Assembly (NCBI GenBank): GCA_910587505.1
Contig: CAJULD010000076.1
Coordinates: forward strand, 1 to 9,166
Source: an uncultured Oscillospiraceae bacterium
GTDB taxonomy: Bacteria; Bacillota; Clostridia; Oscillospirales; Oscillospiraceae
Reading direction: 5' to 3'
DNA length: 9,166 nucleotides
Below are positions 1 through 6,347 of this stretch, one piece after another. The notes below the pieces were generated by a model that was not told the DNA's origin, ran no database searches, and worked only from the letters and a program-made list of their open reading frames with translations. Numbering within the stretch: position 1 is the first letter of the stretch; each line of letters opens with the position of its first letter. The position numbers and the translations under genes were made by a program.

Positions 1-59
1 GTACTAAACAGATGCACTTAAAATTATCTGCAAATCTTATTATACGAGGAGGTGCAACC

Positions 60-356
60 ATGGCAAAAATCAATGGCAATTACGAGGTCGTGTACATTAT
101 CGATCCCGCGCAGGGCGAGGAGGCCGTCGCCGCCACCGTCGAGAAGTTCAGGGCGCTGGCGGAAAAGCACAGCTCTGTGGTCGAGGTTGAGGAGTGGGGC
201 AAGCGGAAGCTGGCCTACGCAATTGACTATAAGACCGAGGGATACTATGTGCTGATGACCTTCACCAGCGATCCCGAGTTCCCCAGAGAGCTGGACCGTG
301 TGCTGGGCATTACCGACGGCATCCTGCGCTCCATGATCGTTTGTAAGGACGAGTAA
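60..356 (+). CDS. rpsF: 30S ribosomal protein S6
   Basis: This gene encodes a 98-residue S6, the usual bacterial length. S6 sits on the platform of the 30S subunit, where it binds 16S rRNA as a heterodimer with S18. The fold is recognisable: a first strand with YEVVYIIDP at residues 8-16, a helix, the conserved EEWGKRKLAYAI segment near residues 44-55, then YYVLMTFTSDPEFPRELDRVL and a C-terminal strand with ILRSMIV. I chose the ATG at 60 because GAGGAGGT at 46-53 sits 6 bases upstream. An in-frame ATG at 12 would add 16 residues unlike the family and has no ribosome binding site. It is the first gene of the operon, 18 bases before ssb, with rpsR third. The promoter and any S6:S18 autoregulatory leader lie outside the window. 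Confidence 0.97.
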   Translation: MAKINGNYEVVYIIDPAQGEEAVAATVEKFRALAEKHSSVVEVEEWGKRKLAYAIDYKTEGYYVLMTFTSDPEFPRELDRVLGITDGILRSMIVCKDE

Positions 357-374
357 GAGAGGGGAAATCCACAA

Positions 375-845
375 ATGTTGAACCGCATTGTCATTATGGG
401 CCGTCTGGTTCGGGATCCGGAGCTGCGGACCACCCAGTCCGGCGTTTCCGTCACCAGCTTCACCGTGGCGGTGGACCGTGACTTTAAAAGCCGGGATTCC
501 GGGGAAAAGAGCACGGACTTTATTGATGTAGTGGCCTGGCGGCAGACGGCGGAATTCGTCTGCAAGTACTTTGCGAAGGGCCGTATGGCCATCGTGGAGG
601 GTCGCCTCCAGATTCGTGACTGGAAGGATCGGGACGGCAACAACCGCCGCAGCGCGCAGGTTGTTGCGGACAACGTGTATTTCGGCGACAGCAAGCGGGA
701 CAGCGCTTCCGGCGACAGCTACGGCAGCCCGCCGCCTTATGGCGCGCCGGCGCCCGCCGCCTCTTTCGGCGGCTACGGCGCACCCTCCGGGGAACCGTCC
801 GGCTTTGCCGACATCGACGACCAGGATGGCGATTTGCCCTTTTGA
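375..845 (+). CDS. ssb: Single-stranded DNA-binding protein
   Basis: This 156-residue SSB coats single-stranded DNA in replication, repair and recombination and acts as a tetramer. Residues 1 to about 104 form the OB-fold. It begins MLNRIVIMGRLVRDPELR and contains VTSFTVAVDRDF, DFIDVVAWRQTAEFVCKYFAKG and VEGRLQIRDWKDRDG, all classical SSB segments. Residues 105-145 are a flexible Gly/Pro/Ser/Ala-rich linker in which YGAP occurs twice. The last residues, DIDDQDGDLPF, are the acidic tip that recruits partner proteins. The ATG at 375 is preceded by AGAGGGG at 358-364, with 10 bases between. It lies between the two genes for the S6/S18 pair, the standard Firmicutes arrangement that ties SSB supply to growth. 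Confidence 0.97.
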   Translation: MLNRIVIMGRLVRDPELRTTQSGVSVTSFTVAVDRDFKSRDSGEKSTDFIDVVAWRQTAEFVCKYFAKGRMAIVEGRLQIRDWKDRDGNNRRSAQVVADNVYFGDSKRDSASGDSYGSPPPYGAPAPAASFGGYGAPSGEPSGFADIDDQDGDLPF

Positions 846-867
846 TTGAAAAGCAAAAATTTTCGGC

Positions 868-886
868 CGCGCCGCAAACCGGCGCG
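868..886 (+). other. Hairpin between ssb and rpsR
   Basis: A perfect 7-bp GC-only stem (CGCGCCG at 868-874 with CGGCGCG at 880-886) encloses the loop CAAAC. It occupies the 68-base gap between the ssb stop and the rpsR ribosome binding site (897-903). No U-tract follows, so it is not an intrinsic terminator. It could be an RNA processing or stability element, or could tune rpsR translation. That role is inference. Confidence 0.5.
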
Positions 887-913
887 ATACTCTGACAAGG
901 AGGAATATGGACC

Positions 914-1168
914 ATGCCTATGGATCGTGAAAACCGGCCCTCCCGCCCCGGCGCTCCCCGGAAGCGGAGAAAGGTCTGCCAGTTCTGCGTGGATAAGTGC
1001 GAGCATATCGACTATAAGGACGCCGCCAAGCTGCGCCGCTTTATTTCCGAGCGCTCCAAGATCCTGCCCCGCCGGACCACCGGCACCTGCGCCATGCATC
1101 AGCGCCAGCTGACCGAGGCCATCAAGCGCGCCCGGCAGATTGCTCTGCTGCCCTATGTGACCGAGTAA
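914..1168 (+). CDS. rpsR: 30S ribosomal protein S18 (zinc-type)
   Basis: This is S18, 84 residues, the S6 partner on the 30S platform. After a basic N-terminal tail (PRKRRKV, residues 15-21) come KVCQFCVDK with Cys22 and Cys25, then Cys29, and later GTCAMHQRQL with Cys59 and His62. The CxxC plus a later Cys and His is the pattern of the zinc-binding (C+) S18 form. The strongly conserved DYKDAAKLRRFISERSKILPRR and AIKRARQIALLPY segments are both present. The ATG at 914 has an excellent AAGGAGG at 897-903, 10 bases upstream; the next in-frame ATG at 920 would be too far away. It is the last gene of the operon and is followed 13 bases later by a strong terminator. Confidence 0.97.
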   Translation: MPMDRENRPSRPGAPRKRRKVCQFCVDKCEHIDYKDAAKLRRFISERSKILPRRTTGTCAMHQRQLTEAIKRARQIALLPYVTE

Positions 1169-1181
1169 TTGAAATTACCGG

Positions 1182-1216
1182 AGCCCCCGTCCGCATCGCG
1201 GACGGGGGCTTTCTTT
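1182..1216 (+). terminator. Intrinsic terminator of the rpsF-ssb-rpsR operon
   Basis: A 13-bp perfect stem (AGCCCCCGTCCGC at 1182-1194 with GCGGACGGGGGCT at 1198-1210) has a 3-base loop (ATC) and is followed directly by TTCTTT. It begins 13 bases after the rpsR stop. On the opposite strand no T-run follows the stem, so it serves the plus strand only. Confidence 0.93.
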
Positions 1217-1246
1217 AATCCTTTTTCTTTTTCAGAAAAAAGGATT
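1217..1246. repeat. AT-rich inverted repeat between convergent operons
   Basis: AATCCTTTTT at 1217-1226 is the exact reverse complement of AAAAAGGATT at 1237-1246, with 10 bases between. It follows the U-tract of the rpsR terminator and lies at the very end of the minus-strand unit. It may help stop minus-strand transcription, but it has no G/C-rich core and no clean T-run on that side, so this is only a weak terminator candidate. Confidence 0.35.
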
Positions 1247-1379
1247 ATGGCATCTCCGACGTCAGACCGGCATTCAGCTTCTGAAACTCTTCCACATCCT
1301 GTGTGCTGCCGCCAGGCAATTTCTTAAGGGCCTTTGCCTGTCCAAATGCCTTCTTATACTCATTTGATCCTTCCCTGAA
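1245..1379 (-). pseudogene. Possible 3' remnant of a lost coding sequence
   Basis: Past the GatD-like stop, the minus strand holds an open frame ending at a TAA (1245-1247). Its last 38 or so residues look protein-like: NEYKKAFGQAKALKK, then LPGGSTQDVEEFQKLNAG, ending LTSEMP. Upstream the same frame continues only inside the end of the GatD-like gene, in a different phase, and I see no start codon with a ribosome binding site for it. An ATG overlapping the GatD-like stop (1361-1363) opens another frame that ends after 29 unconvincing residues. The segment is visibly richer in A and T than its neighbours. I read it as the tail of a gene whose front was deleted. I do not recognise the family, and it could be chance. 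Confidence 0.3.
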
Positions 1380-2088
1380 GTTCCCGCAGGGTGACGGCGT
1401 AGGCCTCCCGCCCGTGGGGAAGGACCGGGAGCGTTTCCGGGATTTCCCAGCCCTTCCGGGCGAAAAGCCGCCGGATCATCACATCCAGAAAGTCCGGGTT
1501 CTTCACCAGCACCGGCCCTGTGAGGTGGGTGCCGAACACGTTCCCGGAGACATAGCCTTCCGCTCCGTGTTCGGCCTCGTTGCCAAAGCCCAGGGGAAGC
1601 TCACGAAACAGCGGCGAGGTCACACCGCGGGTCAGACTGCACTTGTTCATGAATCCTACTGCCGGGGTGTCCCAGAGAGCAGGGACGGCCACCACGTCGC
1701 CGGGAGTACGCCTCTCCGTCTCCTCCGTGGTGAACTCCGCCAGGGCGAAGCCCGGCCAGACTCTGCCGCTGACGTCGGTGACGGAAGCGCCCAGCGTCTC
1801 CATGGCGTTTCCGGTGAAGAGAATCACCGCTTCCTTCTCCGCGGCGGCCCGCAGAGCGTCCGCGCAGGGGGCCGCCGCGGTCAGGACGGCCTTCTGCCGG
1901 TTTTCTGTGCCCGCGCCCATGTAGATGAAGTCTGCATCAGAAAAGTCCAGGGTATCTTCACAGGTATAATTCCGGACCGTGACCTCCACGCCCATGGTCT
2001 CCAGGTGGCGGCGCAGGACGGCGACGTTGGCATACTCGCCGTACAGGGACATGCTGTCCGGGTACAGGTGCACAATGGTCAGCTCCAT
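1360..2088 (-). CDS. GatD-like class I glutamine amidotransferase homologue, catalytic residues missing
   Basis: This 242-residue protein matches GatD (about 243 residues), the glutaminase partner of MurT in amidation of lipid II D-glutamate. Shared features are the N-terminal LTIVHLYPDSMSLYGEYANV (residues 3-22), the YMGAGTENRQ segment (56-65, in place of IGGGSDREQ), RTPGD with Arg127 at the glutamine-contact position, VGFMN (144-148) and GTHLTGPVLVKNPDF (186-200). Two key residues differ. The nucleophile elbow, CGGYQ in GatD, reads FTGNAMETLG (91-100) with no Cys. GTYLHGP, carrying the catalytic His, reads GTHLTGP, with Thr190 at the His position. It probably cannot hydrolyse glutamine the usual way. 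The start lies 1 base after the MurT-like stop, with AAGGAGG at 2099-2105 inside that gene, so the two are surely made together. A structural or regulatory partner is the simplest guess. Confidence 0.8.
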   Translation of the reverse strand: MELTIVHLYPDSMSLYGEYANVAVLRRHLETMGVEVTVRNYTCEDTLDFSDADFIYMGAGTENRQKAVLTAAAPCADALRAAAEKEAVILFTGNAMETLGASVTDVSGRVWPGFALAEFTTEETERRTPGDVVAVPALWDTPAVGFMNKCSLTRGVTSPLFRELPLGFGNEAEHGAEGYVSGNVFGTHLTGPVLVKNPDFLDVMIRRLFARKGWEIPETLPVLPHGREAYAVTLRELQGRIK

Positions 2089-2089
2089 C

Positions 2090-3424
2090 TCAGTCCGCCT
2101 CCTTTTTCACCAGATTCAGCAGCTTGTCCCGGTCGGAGAAGCAGGTCACCACATACAGCGCCTCGTCTCCTCCGTCCTCCGCCAGCGCATTGGCAGCCTG
2201 GGGAACGGTGTCATAGCAGACGACTTTTTCCGCCGGGAGTCCGGTATAGTCAAACCGCATAGCCAGATCGTTGACGTATTTTCCGCACAGGAGCACCTTC
2301 TTCACCTGCGGGCAGTTCAGCCGGTCGAAGTCGATGTCCCACAGCCAGCTGGTCTCTCCGGTGAAGTACTTCCGGCTGATGGCGTCCACGATCACCAGCA
2401 CCTGACAGGGGTCCTTTGTGCGGGCGATATAATCCAGATTGGTGTCGTAGGCTACGGAGTTCTCGTGCTTGCTGGTCAGCAGAACGCCCCGGTGCGCGCC
2501 CAGGGTGAACTGCACCATCCGGCCGTTTTTCAGGATATAGTTGTTGATGACGGAGGCCATCGTCTCCCGGTCCACTCCCGCCAGGGAGCACACGGACCAG
2601 GCCGCCAGAATATTGTACACATTATAAATGCTCCGGAAGGCCAGAGAAATCTCCGTCTCTCCGCCGATAGTCAGTGTTCCGCCCTCCAGATCCAGGGCCG
2701 TGACGGCAAAATCCGCCTCATGGCGATGGTGGCCGCAGTCCGCGCAGCGGTACCGGCCGATATGCTCGTAATGATACCACTCGTACTCCATCCGCCCCTG
2801 GCACACCGGGCACCGCGCGCCGTCGTGATAGACGCCCCGGTGCTCCGGACTGCTGATGGAACAGCGGTCCAGTCCGAACCATCTGACCTTTTCGTGGTCC
2901 CTGGCAAAGCAGCTGACCAGAGGGTCGTCGGCGTTGAGCACCAGAGTGGTCTCCGGATGGACGGCGGGCAGGATGGAACGGTAGACCCACTCCGGGTGGC
3001 CGTTCCGGGTCAGCTGATCCCGGTAAAGATTGGTAATGACAAAATGGGTGGGATGAAACCACCGGAAGCTCCGGCGGGCGTAGCGTTCGTCGCTCTCCAG
3101 CAGCAGCACGTCGCCCTTCATCCGTCCGCTCAGGGTGCTGTTGCAGAGGATCAGCGTCGTCACGCCCTCGATCTGGTTGGAGCCCTCCTCGTTATAGACA
3201 ACGGTCCTGCCGCTCCGGCGGAGAATGGCGGCAATCATCTCCACGGTGGAGGTCTTCCCGTTGCTGCCGGTGACGGCGATGATGCAGTCCGGCAGCTTCA
3301 CCCGGCCCAGTACGTCGGGACAGATCTTCAGTGCGTACTTGCCGGGGAGGGAGCTGCCCTTTCCCACCAGCTTTCCCGCAAAGCGGAGCAGACGGCAGAC
3401 GATAATGGCGAAAAGCATTCTCAT
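2090..3424 (-). CDS. murT: MurT-like Mur ligase family protein
   Basis: This 444-residue protein is of the MurT type. Classical MurT activates the D-Glu carboxylate of lipid II with ATP so that GatD can supply ammonia. Visible parts are a hydrophobic N-terminus, the ATP loop TGSNGKTST at residues 52-60, the ESDE segment (110-113), TNLYRDQLTRNG (131-142), LNADDP (163-168), a MurT-type Cys4 zinc ribbon inserted in the middle domain (Cys205, Cys208, Cys227, Cys230), YNVYNILAAWSV (267-278), and a C-terminal domain with SWLWDIDFDRL (359-369). In that last domain the usual LxKNPAG-like stretch is replaced by LTSKHENSVAYD (316-327), and the segment before SWLWD reads VDAISRKYFTGET rather than the NDxxADGRD pattern I expect. 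Its ATG overlaps the hydrolase stop by 4 bases (ATGA), indicating coupled translation. The family is secure; its exact reaction is not. Confidence 0.85.
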   Translation of the reverse strand: MRMLFAIIVCRLLRFAGKLVGKGSSLPGKYALKICPDVLGRVKLPDCIIAVTGSNGKTSTVEMIAAILRRSGRTVVYNEEGSNQIEGVTTLILCNSTLSGRMKGDVLLLESDERYARRSFRWFHPTHFVITNLYRDQLTRNGHPEWVYRSILPAVHPETTLVLNADDPLVSCFARDHEKVRWFGLDRCSISSPEHRGVYHDGARCPVCQGRMEYEWYHYEHIGRYRCADCGHHRHEADFAVTALDLEGGTLTIGGETEISLAFRSIYNVYNILAAWSVCSLAGVDRETMASVINNYILKNGRMVQFTLGAHRGVLLTSKHENSVAYDTNLDYIARTKDPCQVLVIVDAISRKYFTGETSWLWDIDFDRLNCPQVKKVLLCGKYVNDLAMRFDYTGLPAEKVVCYDTVPQAANALAEDGGDEALYVVTCFSDRDKLLNLVKKEAD

Positions 3425-4122
3425 AGGAGGAGGTCCTTCCCTTCCGTTAAAAACTTTTCCACGGCCCGGTTGAAGGGACCGGGATTCTTTGCGGCAATGA
3501 AATGGTCTCCCACGATGACCTCCAGCCGGCTGCGGGGCAGACTGTGGGCAATGAGCAGGGTGTGACTGTCTTTAATCATGTCCCTGGTGCCCACAATGAC
3601 CAGCGTCCGGACCCGCAGGGATTCCAGGGTCTCGGGGTCGATATGGGGCTCGTTGACCATCAGGCCAAGCATCTCCGCGTGGGCTTTGGCCTTTTTGCTT
3701 TTTCCGGCGAAAAGGGAGGCCAGCTTATAGCCCATTACAATGGGAATCTGAACCTGGGGCTTCACGCCGGATGGGTCCAGATTGGCCCCGTTGAGGATCA
3801 GGCGGCTCACCCGCCCCGGATGGGCCAGGGCGAAGGTCAGGGCGATGTTGCCCCCGTCGCTGAAGCCCAGAATGGGCGCGCGGAGGATGTCGTGCTCGTT
3901 CATGAAGTCCGAGAGATCCTGGGCAAACTGGGCGATGGTGAAGGGGGCGGCTCCTCTTGGCGAGTGGCCGTGGCCCCTGGTATCCATGGCATAAACCGTA
4001 TAGCGGGAGGAAAAATATTCCATCTGATGGATGAAATAGCTTCCGTCCTGCCCGTTGCCATGGAGGAGGAGCAGGGGCGGCCCGGCTCCCTGTTTCGTAT
4101 AGCAGAGGGATATATCAGACAT
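3421..4122 (-). CDS. Alpha/beta-fold hydrolase
   Basis: This 233-residue alpha/beta hydrolase has a complete Ser-Asp-His triad. Motifs in order are LLLLHGNGQD (17-26, oxyanion region), MDTRGHGHS (46-54), the nucleophile elbow GFSDG with Ser88, VGTRDMI with Asp181, and GDHF with His207. There is no signal peptide, so it is probably cytoplasmic. The frame is open for another 34 codons upstream, but I chose the ATG at 4122 because the fold begins there and AAGGGAGG at 4128-4135 lies 5 bases before it; the extra residues do not resemble the family. It overlaps the MurT-like gene by 4 bases and so belongs to that module. Substrate unknown: esterase, lipase or peptidase activity cannot be told apart from sequence alone. 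Confidence 0.88.
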   Translation of the reverse strand: MSDISLCYTKQGAGPPLLLLHGNGQDGSYFIHQMEYFSSRYTVYAMDTRGHGHSPRGAAPFTIAQFAQDLSDFMNEHDILRAPILGFSDGGNIALTFALAHPGRVSRLILNGANLDPSGVKPQVQIPIVMGYKLASLFAGKSKKAKAHAEMLGLMVNEPHIDPETLESLRVRTLVIVGTRDMIKDSHTLLIAHSLPRSRLEVIVGDHFIAAKNPGPFNRAVEKFLTEGKDLLL

Positions 4123-4456
4123 GGAGGCCTCCCTTCTTTGCAGCCCTTCGGGCGGCAAGTGAAAAATTTCTCTTTTACCGGGCCGGGGGCCCCCGCACCC
4201 CGCAGCCGCTTCCTGTACGGGCAAAAAGGAACCGGAAATTTTTCCGTCAGGATGTGTGCGCCCGCCTGCTGGTACAGCTTCTCAGAATCCCTCGGGAGTT
4301 TTCCGGTCTGAAACGGAAGGGGACTGCCGTCGCGGTCAGGGGCAGACGTAAACGCCGGCCCGTCCGGGTAAGTATAATCCGGCAGAATCAAACCCGGTCT
4401 GTCGTCGCGCAAACGAAGCAGAAATACAGGGCTCCGCAGGGGCCGCGGAAGAAATG
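4123..4456 (-). other. 334-base gap between mnmG and the hydrolase; weak ORF only
   Basis: No gene can be assigned here with confidence. On the minus strand an ORF starts at an ATG (4460) that overlaps the mnmG stop by 4 bases and stays open through the gap (about 110 residues) into the hydrolase in another frame. Parts look protein-like (GLILPDYTYPDGPAF; SEKLYQQAGAHILTEKF), but the ribosome binding site is poor (GGAGAG directly next to the ATG), the frame has no natural end before the hydrolase, and I recognise no family. rsmG, which often follows mnmG in Firmicutes, is not here: none of its motifs appear in any frame. The gap also holds a 12-base palindrome of G and C (4184-4195) and a small GCCC-TTCG-GGC hairpin close to the hydrolase ribosome binding site. 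Confidence 0.4.
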
Positions 4457-6340
4457 TCATCTCTCCAGCCAGATCATGAGCGCCGCGACATCCGCCGGGG
4501 AAACCCCGGAAATCCTTGCCGCCTGTCCCAGATTCAGCGGCCGCACAGCGCCAAGCTTCTCCCTGGCCTCCAGCCGAAGGCCCTGAATGGAGGAATAGTC
4601 CGCCTCCGGCGGCAAAGCCCGGCCCTCCAGGCGGCGGAGCTCCTCCACCTCCTGAAGCTGGCGCTGGATGTACCCCTCGTATTTCACCGAGATTTCCACC
4701 TGCTCCGCCACCTCCTCCGGCAGGTCCGGCCTGTCCGGGTCAAAGCGCCGCAGGTCCTCATACCGGATCTGGGGCCGCCGCAGAAGGGCAATCAGCGGCG
4801 CGCCGTCGGTCACCGGCGCGGTGCCCCGCTCCGTCAGGAAGGCATTGAGGTCCTCCGACGGCGGCACGCCGTGGGAGGCAAGGCGGCGCACCTCCCGGCG
4901 GACGGCCTCGTATTTGGCCTCCACCCTGGCCAGCCGTCGGTCTGATACCAGTCCGATCCGATGGCCCACGGCGCACAGCCGCTCATCGGCGTTGTCCTGG
5001 CGCAGAAGCAGGCGATATTCGCTCCGGCTGGTCATCATGCGGTAGGGCTCGTCGGTCCCCCTGGTTACCAGATCGTCGATGAGGGTCCCGATATAGGACT
5101 GCCCTCTGGACAGGATCAGCGGCGCTTCCCCCTTCAGGGCCAATGCGGCATTGACCCCGGCCACAAAGCCCTGGACCGCCGCCTCCTCGTATCCCGAGGA
5201 CCCGCAGAACTGCCCCGCGCCGTACAGGCCGGGGATTTTTTTGCTCTCCAGCGTCGGCTTCAGCTCCAGCGGGTCCACACAGTCATACTCGATGGCGTAG
5301 GCGGGGCGCATCATCTCCGCGTGTTCCAGACCGGCGATGGTGTGGAGCATCGCCAGCTGCACCTCCTCCGGCATGGCGGAGGAGAAGCCCTGCACGTACA
5401 TTTCTTCCGTCTCCAGCCCCATGGGCTCAATGAACAGCTGGTGCCGGGGCTTGTCCGCAAAGCGGGTGACCTTGGTCTCGATGGAGGGGCAGTACCGGGG
5501 GCCCACCCCTTTGATGACGCCGCTGTGCATGGGGGAGCGGTCCAGATTTTCCCGGATGATCCGGTGGGTTTCTTCATTCGTACAGGTCAGCCAGCACACG
5601 GCCCGGTTCACCGGCCGCTCCGCCGTCTCAAAGGAGAAGGGCATGGTCTCGCTGTCCCCGTCCTGCCGCTCCATTTTTGAAAAATCCACGCTGCGGGCGT
5701 TGATCCGGGGCGGGGTTCCCGTTTTGAACCGCCGCAGGGAGAGCCCCAGTTTTACAAGGCAGTCTGTCAGCTCCCCGGCGGCAAACATGCCGTCCGGCCC
5801 GCCGGAGCGGACGCATTCGCCCACAATGGTCCGGCCGTTGAGATAAGTGCCGGAACAGATAATGGCGGCCCGGACCTCGAACACCGCGCCGGTGTGGAGC
5901 GCCACGTGGCTGACGCGCCCGTCCGTCAGGCGGATCTCCGTAATTTCTCCCTGCCGGAGGGTCAGATTTTCCTGCCGCTCCAGAGCGTGCTTCATAACCT
6001 CCTGATACCGGCGGCGGTCCGCCTGGGCCCGAAGGCTGTGGACGGCGGGGCCCTTGCCCCGGTTGAGCAAACGGTACTGGATACAGGCGGCGTCGGCGGC
6101 GCGGGCCATCTCGCCGCCCAGAGCGTCCAGCTCCCGGACCAGGTGGCCCTTTCCCGTGCCGCCGACAGCGGGGTTGCAGGGCATGTTGCCCACAGCGTCC
6201 AGATTGATGGTAAAGCAAATGGTCTTCCGGCCCAGCCGCGCCGCCGCCAGAGCGGCCTCAATGCCGGCGTGGCCCGCGCCGATGACGGCGATATCATATT
6301 TTCCGGCAGGAAATTCTCTCATTGGCAAGTCTCTTTTCAT
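4457..6340 (-). CDS. mnmG: tRNA uridine-5-carboxymethylaminomethyl modification enzyme MnmG (GidA)
   Basis: This 627-residue protein has the expected length of MnmG, the FAD enzyme that with MnmE installs the (carboxymethyl)aminomethyl group on wobble uridine 34 of certain tRNAs. It shows the dinucleotide-binding motif GAGHAG (residues 21-26), NPAVGGTGKGHLVRELDALGG with Cys55 just before it, FKTGTPPRI, the PRYCPSIE motif with the second conserved Cys, VQGFSSAMPEE, the FAD-proximal GLYGAGQFCGSSGYEEAAVQG and SRSEYRLLLRQDNADERL. The C-terminus ends normally in a SGVSPADVAALMIWLER helix. The start is uncertain: the ATG at 6340 lacks a ribosome binding site, and the in-frame ATG at 6322 (MREFPAGKYD) has only a weak purine tract but begins closer to where the family starts. 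It lies 7 bases after the phosphoesterase stop. mnmE is not adjacent. Confidence 0.96.
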   Translation of the reverse strand: MKRDLPMREFPAGKYDIAVIGAGHAGIEAALAAARLGRKTICFTINLDAVGNMPCNPAVGGTGKGHLVRELDALGGEMARAADAACIQYRLLNRGKGPAVHSLRAQADRRRYQEVMKHALERQENLTLRQGEITEIRLTDGRVSHVALHTGAVFEVRAAIICSGTYLNGRTIVGECVRSGGPDGMFAAGELTDCLVKLGLSLRRFKTGTPPRINARSVDFSKMERQDGDSETMPFSFETAERPVNRAVCWLTCTNEETHRIIRENLDRSPMHSGVIKGVGPRYCPSIETKVTRFADKPRHQLFIEPMGLETEEMYVQGFSSAMPEEVQLAMLHTIAGLEHAEMMRPAYAIEYDCVDPLELKPTLESKKIPGLYGAGQFCGSSGYEEAAVQGFVAGVNAALALKGEAPLILSRGQSYIGTLIDDLVTRGTDEPYRMMTSRSEYRLLLRQDNADERLCAVGHRIGLVSDRRLARVEAKYEAVRREVRRLASHGVPPSEDLNAFLTERGTAPVTDGAPLIALLRRPQIRYEDLRRFDPDRPDLPEEVAEQVEISVKYEGYIQRQLQEVEELRRLEGRALPPEADYSSIQGLRLEAREKLGAVRPLNLGQAARISGVSPADVAALMIWLER

Positions 6341-6347
6341 ATGGTGG

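Noticed and set aside
1..45. TATTAT at 38-43 as an rpsF promoter -10.
   Set aside because: Transcription would start inside the ribosome binding site and no -35 box is spaced properly; the operon promoter is probably upstream of the window.
12..59. ATG at 12 as the start of S6.
   Set aside because: There is no ribosome binding site before it, the 16 extra residues are unlike S6, and the ATG at 60 has a near-perfect one.
1303..3565. Long plus-strand ORFs across 1303-2262 and 1979-3565.
   Set aside because: They are antisense shadows of the GatD-like and MurT-like genes. They show no family motifs or ribosome binding sites, and the minus-strand frames carry clear conserved motifs.
4184..4195. 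CGGGGGCCCCCG palindrome as a terminator after mnmG.
   Set aside because: It has no loop and no T-run directly after it on either strand.
4371..4378. TATAAT on the plus strand and TATACT on the minus strand, as promoter boxes in the mnmG-hydrolase gap.
   Set aside because: Neither has a -35 box at suitable spacing nor an extended -10 TG, so no promoter is claimed.
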